Shown one piece after another: positions 1-9,130 of a DNA stretch of 64,000 nucleotides. The DNA comes from Megasphaera cerevisiae DSM 20462 (GTDB lineage: Bacteria > Bacillota > Negativicutes > Veillonellales > Megasphaeraceae). Below the pieces are notes generated by a model. It was given only the letters and a program-made list of their open reading frames with translations. It was not told the origin of the DNA and did no database searches. The stretch spans positions 1 through 64,000 of the forward strand of contig NZ_LEKT01000004.1 of NCBI RefSeq assembly GCF_001045675.1, in the 5' to 3' direction. The first letter of the stretch is position 1. Every line of letters starts with the position of its first letter. Made by a program: the position numbers and the translations under genes.

Positions 1-248
1 TCCGCTCCTGGCGCAAGGTCTTCTTTGAAACAGTTGTGCCGGACCAGCCGGGTGAACTGGTCAAATTGCTCACGCTCATCTCTGACTCCAATGCCAATGT
101 TCTTTCCATTACGCATGAACGGAGCCAGCACGGTATCAGTATGGGCTGCACAGCGGTATCCTTTGAACTGGAAACAGCCAATGAAAAACATGTGGAACGC
201 TTGATGGATGTATTTAAAGATAATCACTATCATGTTACCTTAAAATAG
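1..248 (+). CDS. Threonine ammonia-lyase, C-terminal ACT domain (partial)
   Basis: The reading frame is open from the left edge of the window, so only the last ~81 residues are present. They match the C-terminal ACT regulatory domain of short PLP-dependent threonine ammonia-lyases (TdcB/IlvA type): a VPDQPGEL turn, then an SITHERS segment and a final HVTLK strand. In the family the enzyme deaminates threonine to 2-oxobutyrate through an enamine. The permease and RidA genes follow immediately, which supports the call because RidA disposes of that enamine. The catalytic PLP domain lies outside the window. A different ACT-carrying enzyme is possible but less likely. Confidence 0.8.
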   Translation, partial: RSWRKVFFETVVPDQPGELVKLLTLISDSNANVLSITHERSQHGISMGCTAVSFELETANEKHVERLMDVFKDNHYHVTLK

Positions 249-266
249 TAATAGGAGGAAATAATT

Positions 267-1664
267 GTGGATAACGACAAGATGAAACGCGGTCTGAAAC
301 CCAGACACGTCGAAATGATTGCCTTAGGCGGAACAATCGGTGTAGGATTGTTCATGGGCTCCGCCAGTACTATTCAAATGGCAGGCCCTTCCGTACTGCT
401 TTGTTATGCCTTAGCCGGTTTAGTAATGTTCTTTATTATGCGCATTATGGGTGAAATGCTCTATCTCGAACCGGTAACGGGTTCCTTCGCCACCTACGGG
501 CATAAATATATCTGTCCTTTTGCCGGATACCTGACAGCTTGGTGCTACTGGTTCCTTTGGGTATCGGTCGGTTTGTCAGAAGTAACGGCCGTCGGTATTT
601 ATATTAAATACTGGTTTCCCCTGATACCGCAATGGATATCCGCTATGGGCGGCATGATTATCGTCGCGGTAGCCAACATGGCCGCCGTCAAATATTACGG
701 TGAATTTGAATTCTGGTTTGCGATTATCAAAGTTACGACTATCGTAGCAATGCTGTTCGTCGGTGCCATGGTCATCGTATTTGGTTTCGGTAACGGCGGC
801 GTCCCCCTCGGGTTTTCCAACCTGTGGTCACACGGCGGCTTCTTCCCCCATGGGCTGAGCGGTATGCTGGGTGCTATGTGCGTAGTCGCTGCCGCCTTCC
901 AAGGTGTTGAACTCGTAGGGATTACAGCCGGTGAGGCACAGAATCCCAAGGAGACGTTACGCAAAGCAACGAAAAATATTGTTTGGCGTATCCTGATTTT
1001 CTACATCGGCGCTATCTTTATCGTCATTACATTATATCCCTGGGATGAATTGGGCATGCTAGGAAGCCCCTTTGTTACGACCTTCGCCAAGGTAGGTATC
1101 ACGTCTGCAGCAGGCATTATCAACTTCGTCGTACTGACGGCCGCATTATCCGGCTGCAACAGCGGCATCTACAGCTCCGGGCGTATGCTGTACACTTTAG
1201 CTGAAAACGGCCAGGCTCCTAAATTCTTTGGCAAGCTCTCAAAACACGGCGTACCGCAAAACGGTATTATGACCACGATCGCCTGCCTGCTCATCGGCGT
1301 TATTCTCAACTACCTGATCCCCGACTCCAAGCTGTTTCTGTATATTTACAGTGCCAGCGTATTCCCTGGTATGGTCGCCTGGTTTGTCCTTGCCTATTCG
1401 CAAAAGAATTTCCGCAAACACTGGGGTGAAAAGGCGATGGCAGAACATCCTTTCAAATCTCCCTTGTTCCCATATGCCAATTGGTTCTGTATCGTATTCC
1501 TTGTGCTAGTCACAGTCGGCATGTGGGTAAATCCAGACACAAAGATGTCGCTGTTTGCCGGCTGGCTCTTCATTGCCATTATTAGCATCGCTTACTTTAT
1601 TGCAGGATTCCATAAAAAGACATATAATGAAGATGGTCATTTGATTGAAGAAATCGAAAAATAA
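267..1664 (+). CDS. APC-family amino-acid permease
   Basis: A 465-residue integral membrane protein with about twelve hydrophobic segments. It opens with the classic amino-acid permease motif ([14 protein letters not shown], residues ~20-33) and carries the [14 protein letters not shown]-like loop near residue 215, which marks the AAT/ProY/AroP group of the APC superfamily. The GTG start is set by an AGGAGG ribosome site 8 bases upstream. It lies 18 bp behind the threonine ammonia-lyase gene and 25 bp before ridA, so all three are probably co-transcribed. From context it may import threonine or serine as substrate for the lyase. The family alone does not settle substrate specificity. Confidence 0.88.
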   Translation: MDNDKMKRGLKPRHVEMIALGGTIGVGLFMGSASTIQMAGPSVLLCYALAGLVMFFIMRIMGEMLYLEPVTGSFATYGHKYICPFAGYLTAWCYWFLWVSVGLSEVTAVGIYIKYWFPLIPQWISAMGGMIIVAVANMAAVKYYGEFEFWFAIIKVTTIVAMLFVGAMVIVFGFGNGGVPLGFSNLWSHGGFFPHGLSGMLGAMCVVAAAFQGVELVGITAGEAQNPKETLRKATKNIVWRILIFYIGAIFIVITLYPWDELGMLGSPFVTTFAKVGITSAAGIINFVVLTAALSGCNSGIYSSGRMLYTLAENGQAPKFFGKLSKHGVPQNGIMTTIACLLIGVILNYLIPDSKLFLYIYSASVFPGMVAWFVLAYSQKNFRKHWGEKAMAEHPFKSPLFPYANWFCIVFLVLVTVGMWVNPDTKMSLFAGWLFIAIISIAYFIAGFHKKTYNEDGHLIEEIEK

Positions 1665-1689
1665 ACGTATAAAAAAGGAGATATGTCCC

Positions 1690-2076
1690 ATGTCAGTAAC
1701 AGTCATTGCAACAGAAAAAGCTCCCGGGGCCGTAGGCCCATATTCACAGGCAATTAAAGCCGGTGATTTCCTCTTCGCTTCCGGCCAGATTCCTATCAAT
1801 CCAGAAAAAGGCAAGATCACCAGCGGTGATGTATCCGGTCAGGCAGAACAATGCATGAAAAATGTCGGAGCTATTTTAGAAGCTGCCGGCGTTTCCTATG
1901 ATGATGTCGTAAAAACAACTGTCTATCTTACCAATATCAACTTTTTCGGCGCAGTCAACGAAGTATACGCTAAGTATTTTCAGAAAAACCTTCCGGCTCG
2001 TTCCTGCGTGGAAATCAGCCAGCTTCCTAAGGGCGCATTTGTAGAAGTAGAAGTCGTCGCATACTGCGGCAAATAA
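1690..2076 (+). CDS. ridA: RidA-type enamine/imine deaminase
   Basis: A 128-residue protein of the YjgF/YER057c/UK114 family. It has the GPYSQAI signature near residue 16, the FASGQIP strand, the catalytic-pocket Arg in LPARSCVE and the C-terminal EVEVVAY strand. RidA hydrolyses reactive 2-aminoacrylate and 2-aminocrotonate released by PLP dehydratases, so its place behind a threonine ammonia-lyase and a permease makes a coherent deamination unit. An upstream in-frame ATG at 1645 overlaps the permease gene. The ATG at 1690, 7 bases after an AAAAAGGAG ribosome site, gives the standard family length and is preferred. Confidence 0.93.
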   Translation: MSVTVIATEKAPGAVGPYSQAIKAGDFLFASGQIPINPEKGKITSGDVSGQAEQCMKNVGAILEAAGVSYDDVVKTTVYLTNINFFGAVNEVYAKYFQKNLPARSCVEISQLPKGAFVEVEVVAYCGK

Positions 2077-2111
2077 GTTTCTTCGGATAATCAATACCTA
2101 GAAAGACAAAC

Positions 2112-2145
2112 AACCACTCCTGAAATTCAGGAGTGGTTGTTCTAT
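2112..2145. terminator. Bidirectional terminator between ridA and the MFS pseudogene
   Basis: A 13-bp perfect inverted repeat (2112-2124 with 2126-2138) around a single base, with T-rich sequence on both sides. It sits between two convergent units and probably serves both. Confidence 0.8.
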
Positions 2146-2169
2146 ATATTCTAAAAGCAAACATATTCT

Positions 2170-3387
2170 TTACCGGATCGCTGCCGCATGACTGTTAATT
2201 TTAATAAATACGTTGCGGTAGACATCCGCCGCATTGATAAATAATAATGCGCTGGTTACAAAAAACACATTGCGTATTCCCCAATGCGCGGCAATCTGAC
2301 CACCCATGATCGAACCGATAAACACACCCAAAAACTGAGCGGATTGATTGAGACTGAAAATACGCCCGGCAGCTTCCGCCGGTGTATTTTGCTTGAGCAT
2401 CGTATTGATAGATGGCAGCATCGCCCCTGTGGCAATCCCAACACCAAAGCGCAAGGCCATGAGCTGCCACACATTTTTAACAAAACTTTGTGGGATAAAT
2501 AGCACGGCACCTATAAGCAGCGCCGCAAAAATAACCTTATGGGCCCCGATCCGATCAGACAGCTTCCCCAGCCAGGGCGCACAAAGCAGTGCAGAAATAC
2601 CTGACGAAGCAAATACCAATCCAGAAAGCAGTGCCAGATGGCCGGTCTGAGGAGCCAGTAATTTTACATACAAGGTAATAATCGGTTCAATAGAGAACAA
2701 GGCCAGCTGCACAAAAAAAGTTGTAAGAAACATGGAATAAAACAAAGCGTGATCCGGCAGGGCATGCCAAATTTCAGAAAAAGCTTTGACGCAATGCTCC
2801 CTGGGTGAAAAATCTTCCCGGACAAACAGCAGGGACAGAAAAAACGCCGTCAAAAGAAGAGCTGCCATCACAATAAAGCTGCTGCGGATACTGATCATTT
2901 CCACCAGATAACCACCCAGCAGCGGCCCCAGCAGCGTACCGCTCACAGAGCCTGTCGAAAGAGTGCCCAAGGCCTAGCCGGCCTTTTCCCGTGGTGTCTG
3001 CGTCGCAATCAAAGTAATCGCTCCGGAGTTGAATCCTGATATAGCGCCCATAATCATGCGTACAGCAACTAACTGCGGCACAGAGGTAACAAATGCTGTC
3101 AGCAGTAAAATAACAGCCATCCCAAAGCTGGCTCGAAGCAGCATAGGCTTTCGACCGTACTGATCTGCCAATTTCCCCCAAACCGGAGACGCGACGACCT
3201 TCAATACTGTCGCCGCTCCATACGCATAACCGGACCACACGGCAATATCACCCATATTGACCATGCCCAGCTCCCGAACATACAGCGGCAGGATCGGGGC
3301 CACCTGACTTAATGCCGCCGACGTAGCAAAACTTCCAAGCCAGCAGATCCATAAATTTCGTTTCCATATATCCATATTATTCTTCAT
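2170..3387 (-). pseudogene. MFS drug-efflux transporter interrupted by an amber codon
   Basis: Two adjacent reading frames in the same phase make up one ~405-residue major facilitator protein. The N-terminal half (from 3387) has the SGYAYGAATVLK and WGKLADQYGRKP loop of the DHA1 efflux group. The C-terminal half ends at 2170. They are separated only by a TAG codon at 2974-2976, in a stretch reading PREKAG-stop-ALGTLST. Close relatives of this family generally have Trp there (PKEKSGWALG pattern), so a single TGG to TAG transition explains the break. Everything else is intact, which points to a recent mutation, a suppressed amber codon or a sequencing error. The tetR gene just upstream overlaps its start by 11 bp and presumably controls it. 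Confidence 0.8.
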
Positions 3388-3964
3388 ATTTTTTCTGTAT
3401 CTCCCATGCTTCTACCCCGCTGATATAGGTTTTAATCAATTGCTGATAGCTTTCTGAAGTATCCGTCGGATTCTGAAACCAGCCGGAGGCCTCCAGTGAA
3501 ACAAATCCGTGCATCATGCTGCGCAGTCCCCGGACCGCATGGGTAAGCTCTATATCATGCAAGTCATATTGTGATAAAACTTTCCGAATAACCTGCATAA
3601 ATAAATGAATCGCAAATTTTAATTTTTCATCTTTTTTATATTTCCAGGACTCCGTCATAATAACCTGATATTGACCGGAATGCTCGTGGGCAAACTTCCG
3701 ATATGCATATGCTACCGAAAAAACAGCGTTCTCTCTGGACTGCCCGACAGCCGCCTCCGTCAAGACGGTTCGCAGCTGTCCACAGGCATAAATAACCATA
3801 CTGCATTTTACATCCTCCAATCCCTCTATATGATTGTACAGTGATTGTTTTTTAATGCCCAGCCGCTCGGCAATACGGCTCAAATTGACTTGATCCAGTC
3901 CCTGTTCATCAGCCAGCCGAACTGCCGTTTCTGTAATTTCTGCCACTGTAATTTGTCTGCGCAT
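3377..3964 (-). CDS. TetR-family transcriptional repressor
   Basis: A 195-residue regulator. Residues ~8-50 form a TetR helix-turn-helix (ITETAVRLADEQG, LSRIAERLGIKKQSLYNH). The C-terminal half carries the RGLRSMMHGFVSLEASGWF signature of the WHG/TetR_C ligand-binding group. It overlaps the efflux gene start, so the two form one unit. A 17-bp inverted repeat just upstream (3994-4038) is the obvious autoregulatory operator. The ligand is unknown; in the family, paired TetR/MFS genes usually respond to toxic small molecules. Confidence 0.9.
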   Translation of the reverse strand: MRRQITVAEITETAVRLADEQGLDQVNLSRIAERLGIKKQSLYNHIEGLEDVKCSMVIYACGQLRTVLTEAAVGQSRENAVFSVAYAYRKFAHEHSGQYQVIMTESWKYKKDEKLKFAIHLFMQVIRKVLSQYDLHDIELTHAVRGLRSMMHGFVSLEASGWFQNPTDTSESYQQLIKTYISGVEAWEIQKKYEE

Positions 3965-3993
3965 AATATATCTTTTTTCCCTTCTATCGAAAC

Positions 3994-4038
3994 AATATGT
4001 CGTATAAAACTGATCAGATTCGTTTTACACGACATATT
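3994..4038. promoter_or_regulatory. Probable TetR operator (long inverted repeat)
   Basis: Arms AATATGTCGTATAAAAC (3994-4010) and its complement (4022-4038) match at 16 of 17 positions around an 11-bp spacer containing TGATCA. It lies about 30 bp upstream of tetR, where RNA polymerase would bind. The rest of the 3965-4333 gap is very AT-rich and holds the amt promoter. Confidence 0.6.
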
Positions 4039-4187
4039 ATATATGATCTATGAATATATGTATAGATATAATTTGTTGACTGCCATAGTTTCTTCTGCGG
4101 GAAACAGCATTCCAAAACTATTTATGATATGATTATGTTTATATAATTAATTATTTTAATTATTATATAAATTTATTTTTCTTGCAA

Positions 4188-4216
4188 TTGTCAAATACAT
4201 AGAAAAAGTCTATACT
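4188..4216 (+). promoter_or_regulatory. Sigma-A-type promoter for the amt-PII gene
   Basis: TTGTCA (4188-4193) and TATACT (4211-4216) are separated by exactly 17 bp and face the ammonium-transporter gene. Confidence 0.55.
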
Positions 4217-4333
4217 TACTATATCAATTATTTCCTGCAGGATGTATTTGAAACAATAACATACTTTCAGATAATGGTGTCTATGGTAATGTGTTCCATG
4301 GGCACTTTTTATGTTGCAGAAAGGGATGATCCA

Positions 4334-6109
4334 ATGGAACGATTGAAAACAGCAGTTCCTAAAATGTCTCTCCTCTCACTGATACTGCTGACCCCTTGCA
4401 TATCCTTTGCAGCGGATGCCACCGAAGGACGCTATTCCTCAGTAGATACGATTTGGGTTTTGATCGGTGCTTTTTTGGTATTTTTCATGCAGCCTGGTTT
4501 TGCCATGGTGGAAACAGGACTTACTCGTGCCAAAAATGCCGGCAACATCGTCATGAAAAATTTTATGGATTTTGCTCTGGGCACTATCTTTTTTTGGATT
4601 GTCGGCTTTGGCCTGATGTTCGGGGAAGATATACACGGCATCATCGGACTTCCTGATCTGTTCGTCCAAAATTTCCAGGTTGCTGACGAAGCCGGCTACA
4701 CTCCCATGTCCTACCTTATTTTTCAAACTGTATTCTGTGCAACATCGGCAACTATTGTATCCGGCGCTATGGCTGAACGAACTAAATTTTCTGCCTATTG
4801 CATTTATAGTATCGCAATCAGCCTGTTTATTTATCCTATTTCCGGACATTGGGCCTGGGGCGGCGGCTGGCTTTCCACGTTGGGATTCCATGATTTTGCC
4901 GGCTCTACTGTCGTTCACATGGTAGGCGGTATCTGCGCCTTTGCCGGTGCCAAAATGCTGGGACCCCGTATCGGAAAATACAACGCCGACGGTTCTGTCA
5001 ACGCCATTCCCGGTCACAGTCTGACCCTTGCCGCTCTCGGTATGTTTATTCTTTGGTTTGGCTGGTTTGGCTTCAACGGCGCGTCTACGGTATCCGCTAA
5101 CGGTGACGAATCACTGCTCTCGGCCTCCATGATTTATGTGACCACCAACATGGCTGCCGCCGTCGGCGCCACTACCGTCATGTGCCTTACGTGGGTTCGT
5201 TACGGTAAGCCTGACGTCTCCATGACCCTGAACGGCGCCCTTGCCGGTCTCGTCGCCATTACTGCCGGCTGCGACGCCGTAAGTGTTCCCGGAGCCTTTG
5301 CCATTGGACTGATTGCCGGTATCACTATCGTCTTTGCCGTTGAGTTTATCGACCAAACGCTCAAGGTTGATGATCCCGTAGGCGCCATTGCTGCTCACGG
5401 AGTCTGCGGCGCCCTCGGCACCATACTTACTGGCTTCTTCTCCGTCAAGGACGGCCTTTTATATACAGGCAATCCTGCATTTCTTCTCACACAGATTATG
5501 GGTGTCGCTGCTGTTGCCATATACGTAGCGATCGTCATTACAATTGTATTCAAAATCATCAAGGCAACTGTAGGTCTTCGTGTTGCGCAGGAGGAAGAAG
5601 AACACGGCCTTGATTTTGAAGAACATGGCCTGACCTCTGCCTATGCGGACTTCATGATGATGCCGGAAACGATGCCGGGTACGGACGCACAGCAGACGGA
5701 AATCTCTCCGAAACCATCAGCACCGATTCCCGCAACCGCTCCCGATGGCAGACCCATTACCTGCATCACTATTGTCACCGGCAGCAAACGCTTTGATGCG
5801 CTCAAAATCGCCCTCGACGCCATCGGTATCACCGGCATGACCGTGACTCGCGTGCTGGGTTACGGGCTCCAGAAAGGGGCTCCTGAAATGTACCGCGGCT
5901 CCGTCGTCACATCCAAGCTGCTGCCTCAGATCCGCATTGATATCGTTGTCTCCAAAATCGCACCGAGAACGATTATCGAAGTTGCCAAGAAAGTTCTCTA
6001 CTCCGGTCATTACGGTGACGGCAAGATATTTATCTCACCCATTTCTAACGTCGTAAAAATCCGTACAGGAGAAGAAGGATACGAAGCGCTGCAGGATATT
6101 CCCATTTAA
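4334..6109 (+). CDS. Ammonium channel fused to a C-terminal PII signalling domain
   Basis: 591 residues. A cleavable signal peptide (residues 1-26, ending CISFA) is followed by an Amt/MEP channel of about eleven membrane segments. Expected channel residues are visible: the DFAGSTVVH segment with the first pore His, HGVCGALGT with the second, and the Phe-gate region FQTVFCATSATIVSGAMAER. A ~50-residue linker rich in Glu, Pro and Thr then leads to a complete PII (GlnB/GlnK) domain, residues ~475-591, with the ATP-binding YGDGKIF loop. PII proteins normally plug Amt as a separate subunit; here the plug is tethered. The T-loop reads EMYRGSVVTSKL and lacks the Tyr-51 that is uridylylated in proteobacterial PII. 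The ATG at 4334 is chosen because it begins a proper signal peptide behind a purine-rich ribosome site. Confidence 0.93.
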   Translation: MERLKTAVPKMSLLSLILLTPCISFAADATEGRYSSVDTIWVLIGAFLVFFMQPGFAMVETGLTRAKNAGNIVMKNFMDFALGTIFFWIVGFGLMFGEDIHGIIGLPDLFVQNFQVADEAGYTPMSYLIFQTVFCATSATIVSGAMAERTKFSAYCIYSIAISLFIYPISGHWAWGGGWLSTLGFHDFAGSTVVHMVGGICAFAGAKMLGPRIGKYNADGSVNAIPGHSLTLAALGMFILWFGWFGFNGASTVSANGDESLLSASMIYVTTNMAAAVGATTVMCLTWVRYGKPDVSMTLNGALAGLVAITAGCDAVSVPGAFAIGLIAGITIVFAVEFIDQTLKVDDPVGAIAAHGVCGALGTILTGFFSVKDGLLYTGNPAFLLTQIMGVAAVAIYVAIVITIVFKIIKATVGLRVAQEEEEHGLDFEEHGLTSAYADFMMMPETMPGTDAQQTEISPKPSAPIPATAPDGRPITCITIVTGSKRFDALKIALDAIGITGMTVTRVLGYGLQKGAPEMYRGSVVTSKLLPQIRIDIVVSKIAPRTIIEVAKKVLYSGHYGDGKIFISPISNVVKIRTGEEGYEALQDIPI

Positions 6110-6130
6110 CTGCACACCCTGTATAGAAAA

Positions 6131-6176
6131 ACCCATCTTACAGTCCGGGCTTCCCGGACCGTGAGGTGTTTTTTTT
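6131..6176 (+). terminator. Terminator after amt-PII
   Basis: A GC-rich stem GTCCGGG/CCCGGAC (6143-6159) with flanking partial pairing, followed by a run of eight T. Confidence 0.75.
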
Positions 6177-6212
6177 GCAATGTAAAATATTAGTAAAATC
6201 GCAGCAATTTAT

Positions 6213-6242
6213 TTGACATATTCTCTCCACATACTGTATAGT
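6213..6242 (+). promoter_or_regulatory. Promoter of the cation-ATPase operon
   Basis: TTGACA (6213-6218), an 18-bp spacer and TATAGT (6237-6242). The predicted transcript start near 6249 leaves an untranslated leader of about 218 nt before the ATPase start codon. Confidence 0.55.
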
Positions 6243-6248
6243 TGTTAT

Positions 6249-6466
6249 ATTGATATCTTATTTGAGAAAGGATGTATTATATACACATGGATAACGCCGA
6301 CAGTGATCATGCCGACGCTACATACCCCAATCAAGCAGCACCTAACTTCAGACCGGACCGATTGATATGCAGGCATAAGCTGTCCCCTTTGTAAAGGGGG
6401 TATTAGGTTATGTCTTTTTGTATTGTTTCGCACCCGTATCATTACGGAAAGAAAGGATAGGCACTC
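6249..6466 (+). promoter_or_regulatory. Long 5' leader with small ORF and attenuator-like hairpin
   Basis: Inside the leader a 35-codon frame runs from ATG 6287 to TAA 6392-6394. Its N-terminus is rich in Asp (MDNADSDHADA). The stop codon falls at the tip of a hairpin whose core is CCCCTTT/AAAGGGG (6384-6399), extended by CATAA/TTATG (6374-6412) and followed by TCTTTTTG. The layout resembles a leader-peptide attenuator, but the ribosome site for the small frame is poorly spaced (about 15 bases), so the peptide is uncertain. I could not match the leader to a known metal riboswitch. Confidence 0.35.
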
Positions 6467-9130
6467 ATGAATACACAACAACGTTGGCATGCCCAACCAA
6501 TTGAAACCATTTATAACGAACTACGCACCCATGCTGGCGGGCTGGATACTGCCGATGCGGCAGAACGTCTTCAAAAAAACGGGCCCAATGCCCTTCGCGC
6601 CAAGCCGCCAAAATCATTTTTTCACATGCTGAAGGAACAAATTATGGACCCCATGGTATTGATTCTCATCGGCGCCTCTGTGTTTTCTGCGGTACTGCAG
6701 GAATGGACAGAAGCCACCGTTATCTTTTCCATTGTCATCCTCAATGCCATTATCGGTATTGGTCAGGAAAAAAAAGCACAGTCCTCTCTGGAAGCCTTGC
6801 GTAATATGAGCGCCCCTACAGCCCGTGTACTGCGCAACGGTACGGAAAGCATTATAGCGGCTGTCGATTTAGTTCCCGGCGACATCGTACTGCTCAGTGA
6901 CGGCGATATGGTCCCTGCCGATATACGGCTCATCGATTCGGCCAATCTGAAGGTCCAGGAAGCCTCCCTGACAGGTGAATCCGTACCGTCGGAAAAAGAA
7001 GCCGGTGCACAGCTTCCCAAAGACTGTGTGCTAGGCGATCGCCGCAACATGACGTATACGACAGCCATCGTCACCTATGGCAGGGGCAAGGGTATTGTCG
7101 TCGCCACGGGCATGGACACAGAAGTCGGAAAAATAGCGGGCATGCTTGACGAACAGGACGATTTGGACACGCCCATGAAAAAGAAACTGAATGCCGTAGG
7201 CAAAGGCCTGACTATCACGGGCCTCACGGTCTGTGTTCTCATCATCCTGATCGGCGTACTGTACGGACGGCCGCTGGTCCCGCAGCTGCTCACCGCCATT
7301 GCCTTGGCTATCTCCGTCATTCCGGAAGGCCTGCCGGCCACAGCTACCATCGTCATGGCGCTGGGCGTACAGCGCATGGTCAAAAAGAATGCGCTCATCC
7401 GCAAGCTTCCGGCTGTAGAAACGCTGGGCAGCGCCACCGTCATCTGCAGTGACAAAACAGGAACGCTGACGCTGAATAAAATGACCGTCACACAGCTTGC
7501 CGTCTATGAAGACATCGCTTCCGGAATACCGGCGCCGGTCGCAAAAGCAGCTGCCGCCCCGTCATCTTGCTATCAAGAACTGGCCTACGCCGCAGCCCTT
7601 TGCAACGATGCCAGCTTTGACCCGGACCGCAAGGGGGACATCATCGGCGACCCCACGGAAGGAGCTCTGCTTTACATGGCGCAGGCCTTCGGTATGGATC
7701 ATGAGGCATTGGAAACGGCCCATCCCCGCGTATTTGAACAGCCTTTTGATTCGGACCGGAAACGCATGACCACGGTACATCAAATGGCAGACGGGAGGCT
7801 GACAGCCTATACTAAAGGCGCTGCCGACGAACTGCTGCCGCTCTGTACCCACATCCTGACCGCCGAAGGGATTCGCCCTATGACGGCCGCCGACAAGGAA
7901 AAAATCACTGCCGTCTGCACGCTCATGCTGGAAAAAGCTCTCCGTGTACTTGGCTTTGCCGAACGCACTATTACGGCAGTACCACAGCGAGACGATGAAA
8001 ATCTGGAATATGACCTGACCTTTATCGGCGTCACCGGCATGATTGATCCGCCCCGCAGAGAAGTCGCCGAATCCGTGCGCACCTGCCGCGAGGCCGGCAT
8101 TCGCACGATCATGATTACGGGCGATCACAAGGCGACCGCGCTGGCCATTGCCCGCGAACTCGGCATCTATCAAGCTGGCTGTACGGTACTGTCCGGCGAT
8201 GAACTGAATGCCATGGATGATGCGGCACTGGACAACGCCGTAAAAACAGCGGCAGTCTTCGCCCGCGTATCCCCGTATGACAAGCTGCGGATTATCCAAT
8301 CTCTAAAACGTACCGGCGAAGTGGCTGCTATGACCGGTGACGGCGTCAATGACGCTCCAGCCCTGAAAGCTGCCGATATCGGCGTCGCTATGGGAATTAC
8401 CGGTACGGACGTAGCCAAGGACGCCGCCGATATGATTTTGATGGACGACAGCTTTACGACCATCGCCTATGCAATCAAAGAAGGGCGGCGGGTATATCGC
8501 AATATTCAAAAAGTTATCCAATTTCTGCTGACCGGCAACATTGCAGAAATGCTGACCCTCTTTGTGGCAACGATCCTCAACTGGAACGCTCCCCTTATTG
8601 CCGTACACATCCTGTGGATCAATCTGGCAACAGCGACCCTGCCAGCGTTGGCCCTCGGCGTCGATCCGGCAAGCAAAAATATTATGAAACACAAACCCGT
8701 TACTTCCGGCACGCTATTTGAAAAGGATTTGATCCGCCGTGTCGTGACGCAAGGTCTCTTCACCGCACTTCTGACGCTGGCCGCCTACTGGATCGGCGCC
8801 AGCCAATCCAGTCATGAAACGGGACAGACCATGGCTTTCTGCGTATTGGCCTTTTCTCAAATGCTGCGAGCCTTCAATCAGCGCTCAAATACCGAACCGA
8901 TCTGGGTGCGGGCTGAGGGTGCCAATCCCTGGCTGATCGTCTCCTTTATCGTCTCCGCCCTCCTCATGGCCGGTATCTTCTCTATCCCCGTCCTGCGGCA
9001 GGCTTTCCAGATTGCACCCGTATCCGGCATGCAATGGGCTATCGTCGTAGGCCTGGCGATTCTCTCCATTGTACAGATGGAAATTGTAAAATGGATCAAA
9101 AATACACATAGCAATGGGGATACCATATGA
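6467..9130 (+). CDS. P2-type cation-transporting ATPase
   Basis: 887 residues with the full P-type ATPase plan: N-terminal cation_ATPase_N domain, the TGES actuator loop (~residue 168), PEGLP in M4 (Glu ~287), the phosphorylated Asp in DKTGTLT (~329), the TGDGVNDAPAL hinge (~623) and a C-terminal membrane domain. Overall it fits the bacterial Ca2+-ATPase (PacL/YloB) branch. M5 keeps the Asn and Glu ligands (GNIAEML). M6 reads NLATATLPALAL instead of the usual NLVTDGLPALAL, so the Asp of the Ca2+ site is Ala at ~723. Transport specificity may therefore differ from Ca2+. A clear AAGGA site precedes the ATG. The stop codon overlaps the start of the DUF368 gene. Confidence 0.9.
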   Translation: MNTQQRWHAQPIETIYNELRTHAGGLDTADAAERLQKNGPNALRAKPPKSFFHMLKEQIMDPMVLILIGASVFSAVLQEWTEATVIFSIVILNAIIGIGQEKKAQSSLEALRNMSAPTARVLRNGTESIIAAVDLVPGDIVLLSDGDMVPADIRLIDSANLKVQEASLTGESVPSEKEAGAQLPKDCVLGDRRNMTYTTAIVTYGRGKGIVVATGMDTEVGKIAGMLDEQDDLDTPMKKKLNAVGKGLTITGLTVCVLIILIGVLYGRPLVPQLLTAIALAISVIPEGLPATATIVMALGVQRMVKKNALIRKLPAVETLGSATVICSDKTGTLTLNKMTVTQLAVYEDIASGIPAPVAKAAAAPSSCYQELAYAAALCNDASFDPDRKGDIIGDPTEGALLYMAQAFGMDHEALETAHPRVFEQPFDSDRKRMTTVHQMADGRLTAYTKGAADELLPLCTHILTAEGIRPMTAADKEKITAVCTLMLEKALRVLGFAERTITAVPQRDDENLEYDLTFIGVTGMIDPPRREVAESVRTCREAGIRTIMITGDHKATALAIARELGIYQAGCTVLSGDELNAMDDAALDNAVKTAAVFARVSPYDKLRIIQSLKRTGEVAAMTGDGVNDAPALKAADIGVAMGITGTDVAKDAADMILMDDSFTTIAYAIKEGRRVYRNIQKVIQFLLTGNIAEMLTLFVATILNWNAPLIAVHILWINLATATLPALALGVDPASKNIMKHKPVTSGTLFEKDLIRRVVTQGLFTALLTLAAYWIGASQSSHETGQTMAFCVLAFSQMLRAFNQRSNTEPIWVRAEGANPWLIVSFIVSALLMAGIFSIPVLRQAFQIAPVSGMQWAIVVGLAILSIVQMEIVKWIKNTHSNGDTI

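Noticed and set aside
6249-6466. Known metal riboswitch (yybP-ykoY, NiCo or M-box)
   Set aside because: Characteristic conserved loops could not be found; only a small ORF and one hairpin are supported.
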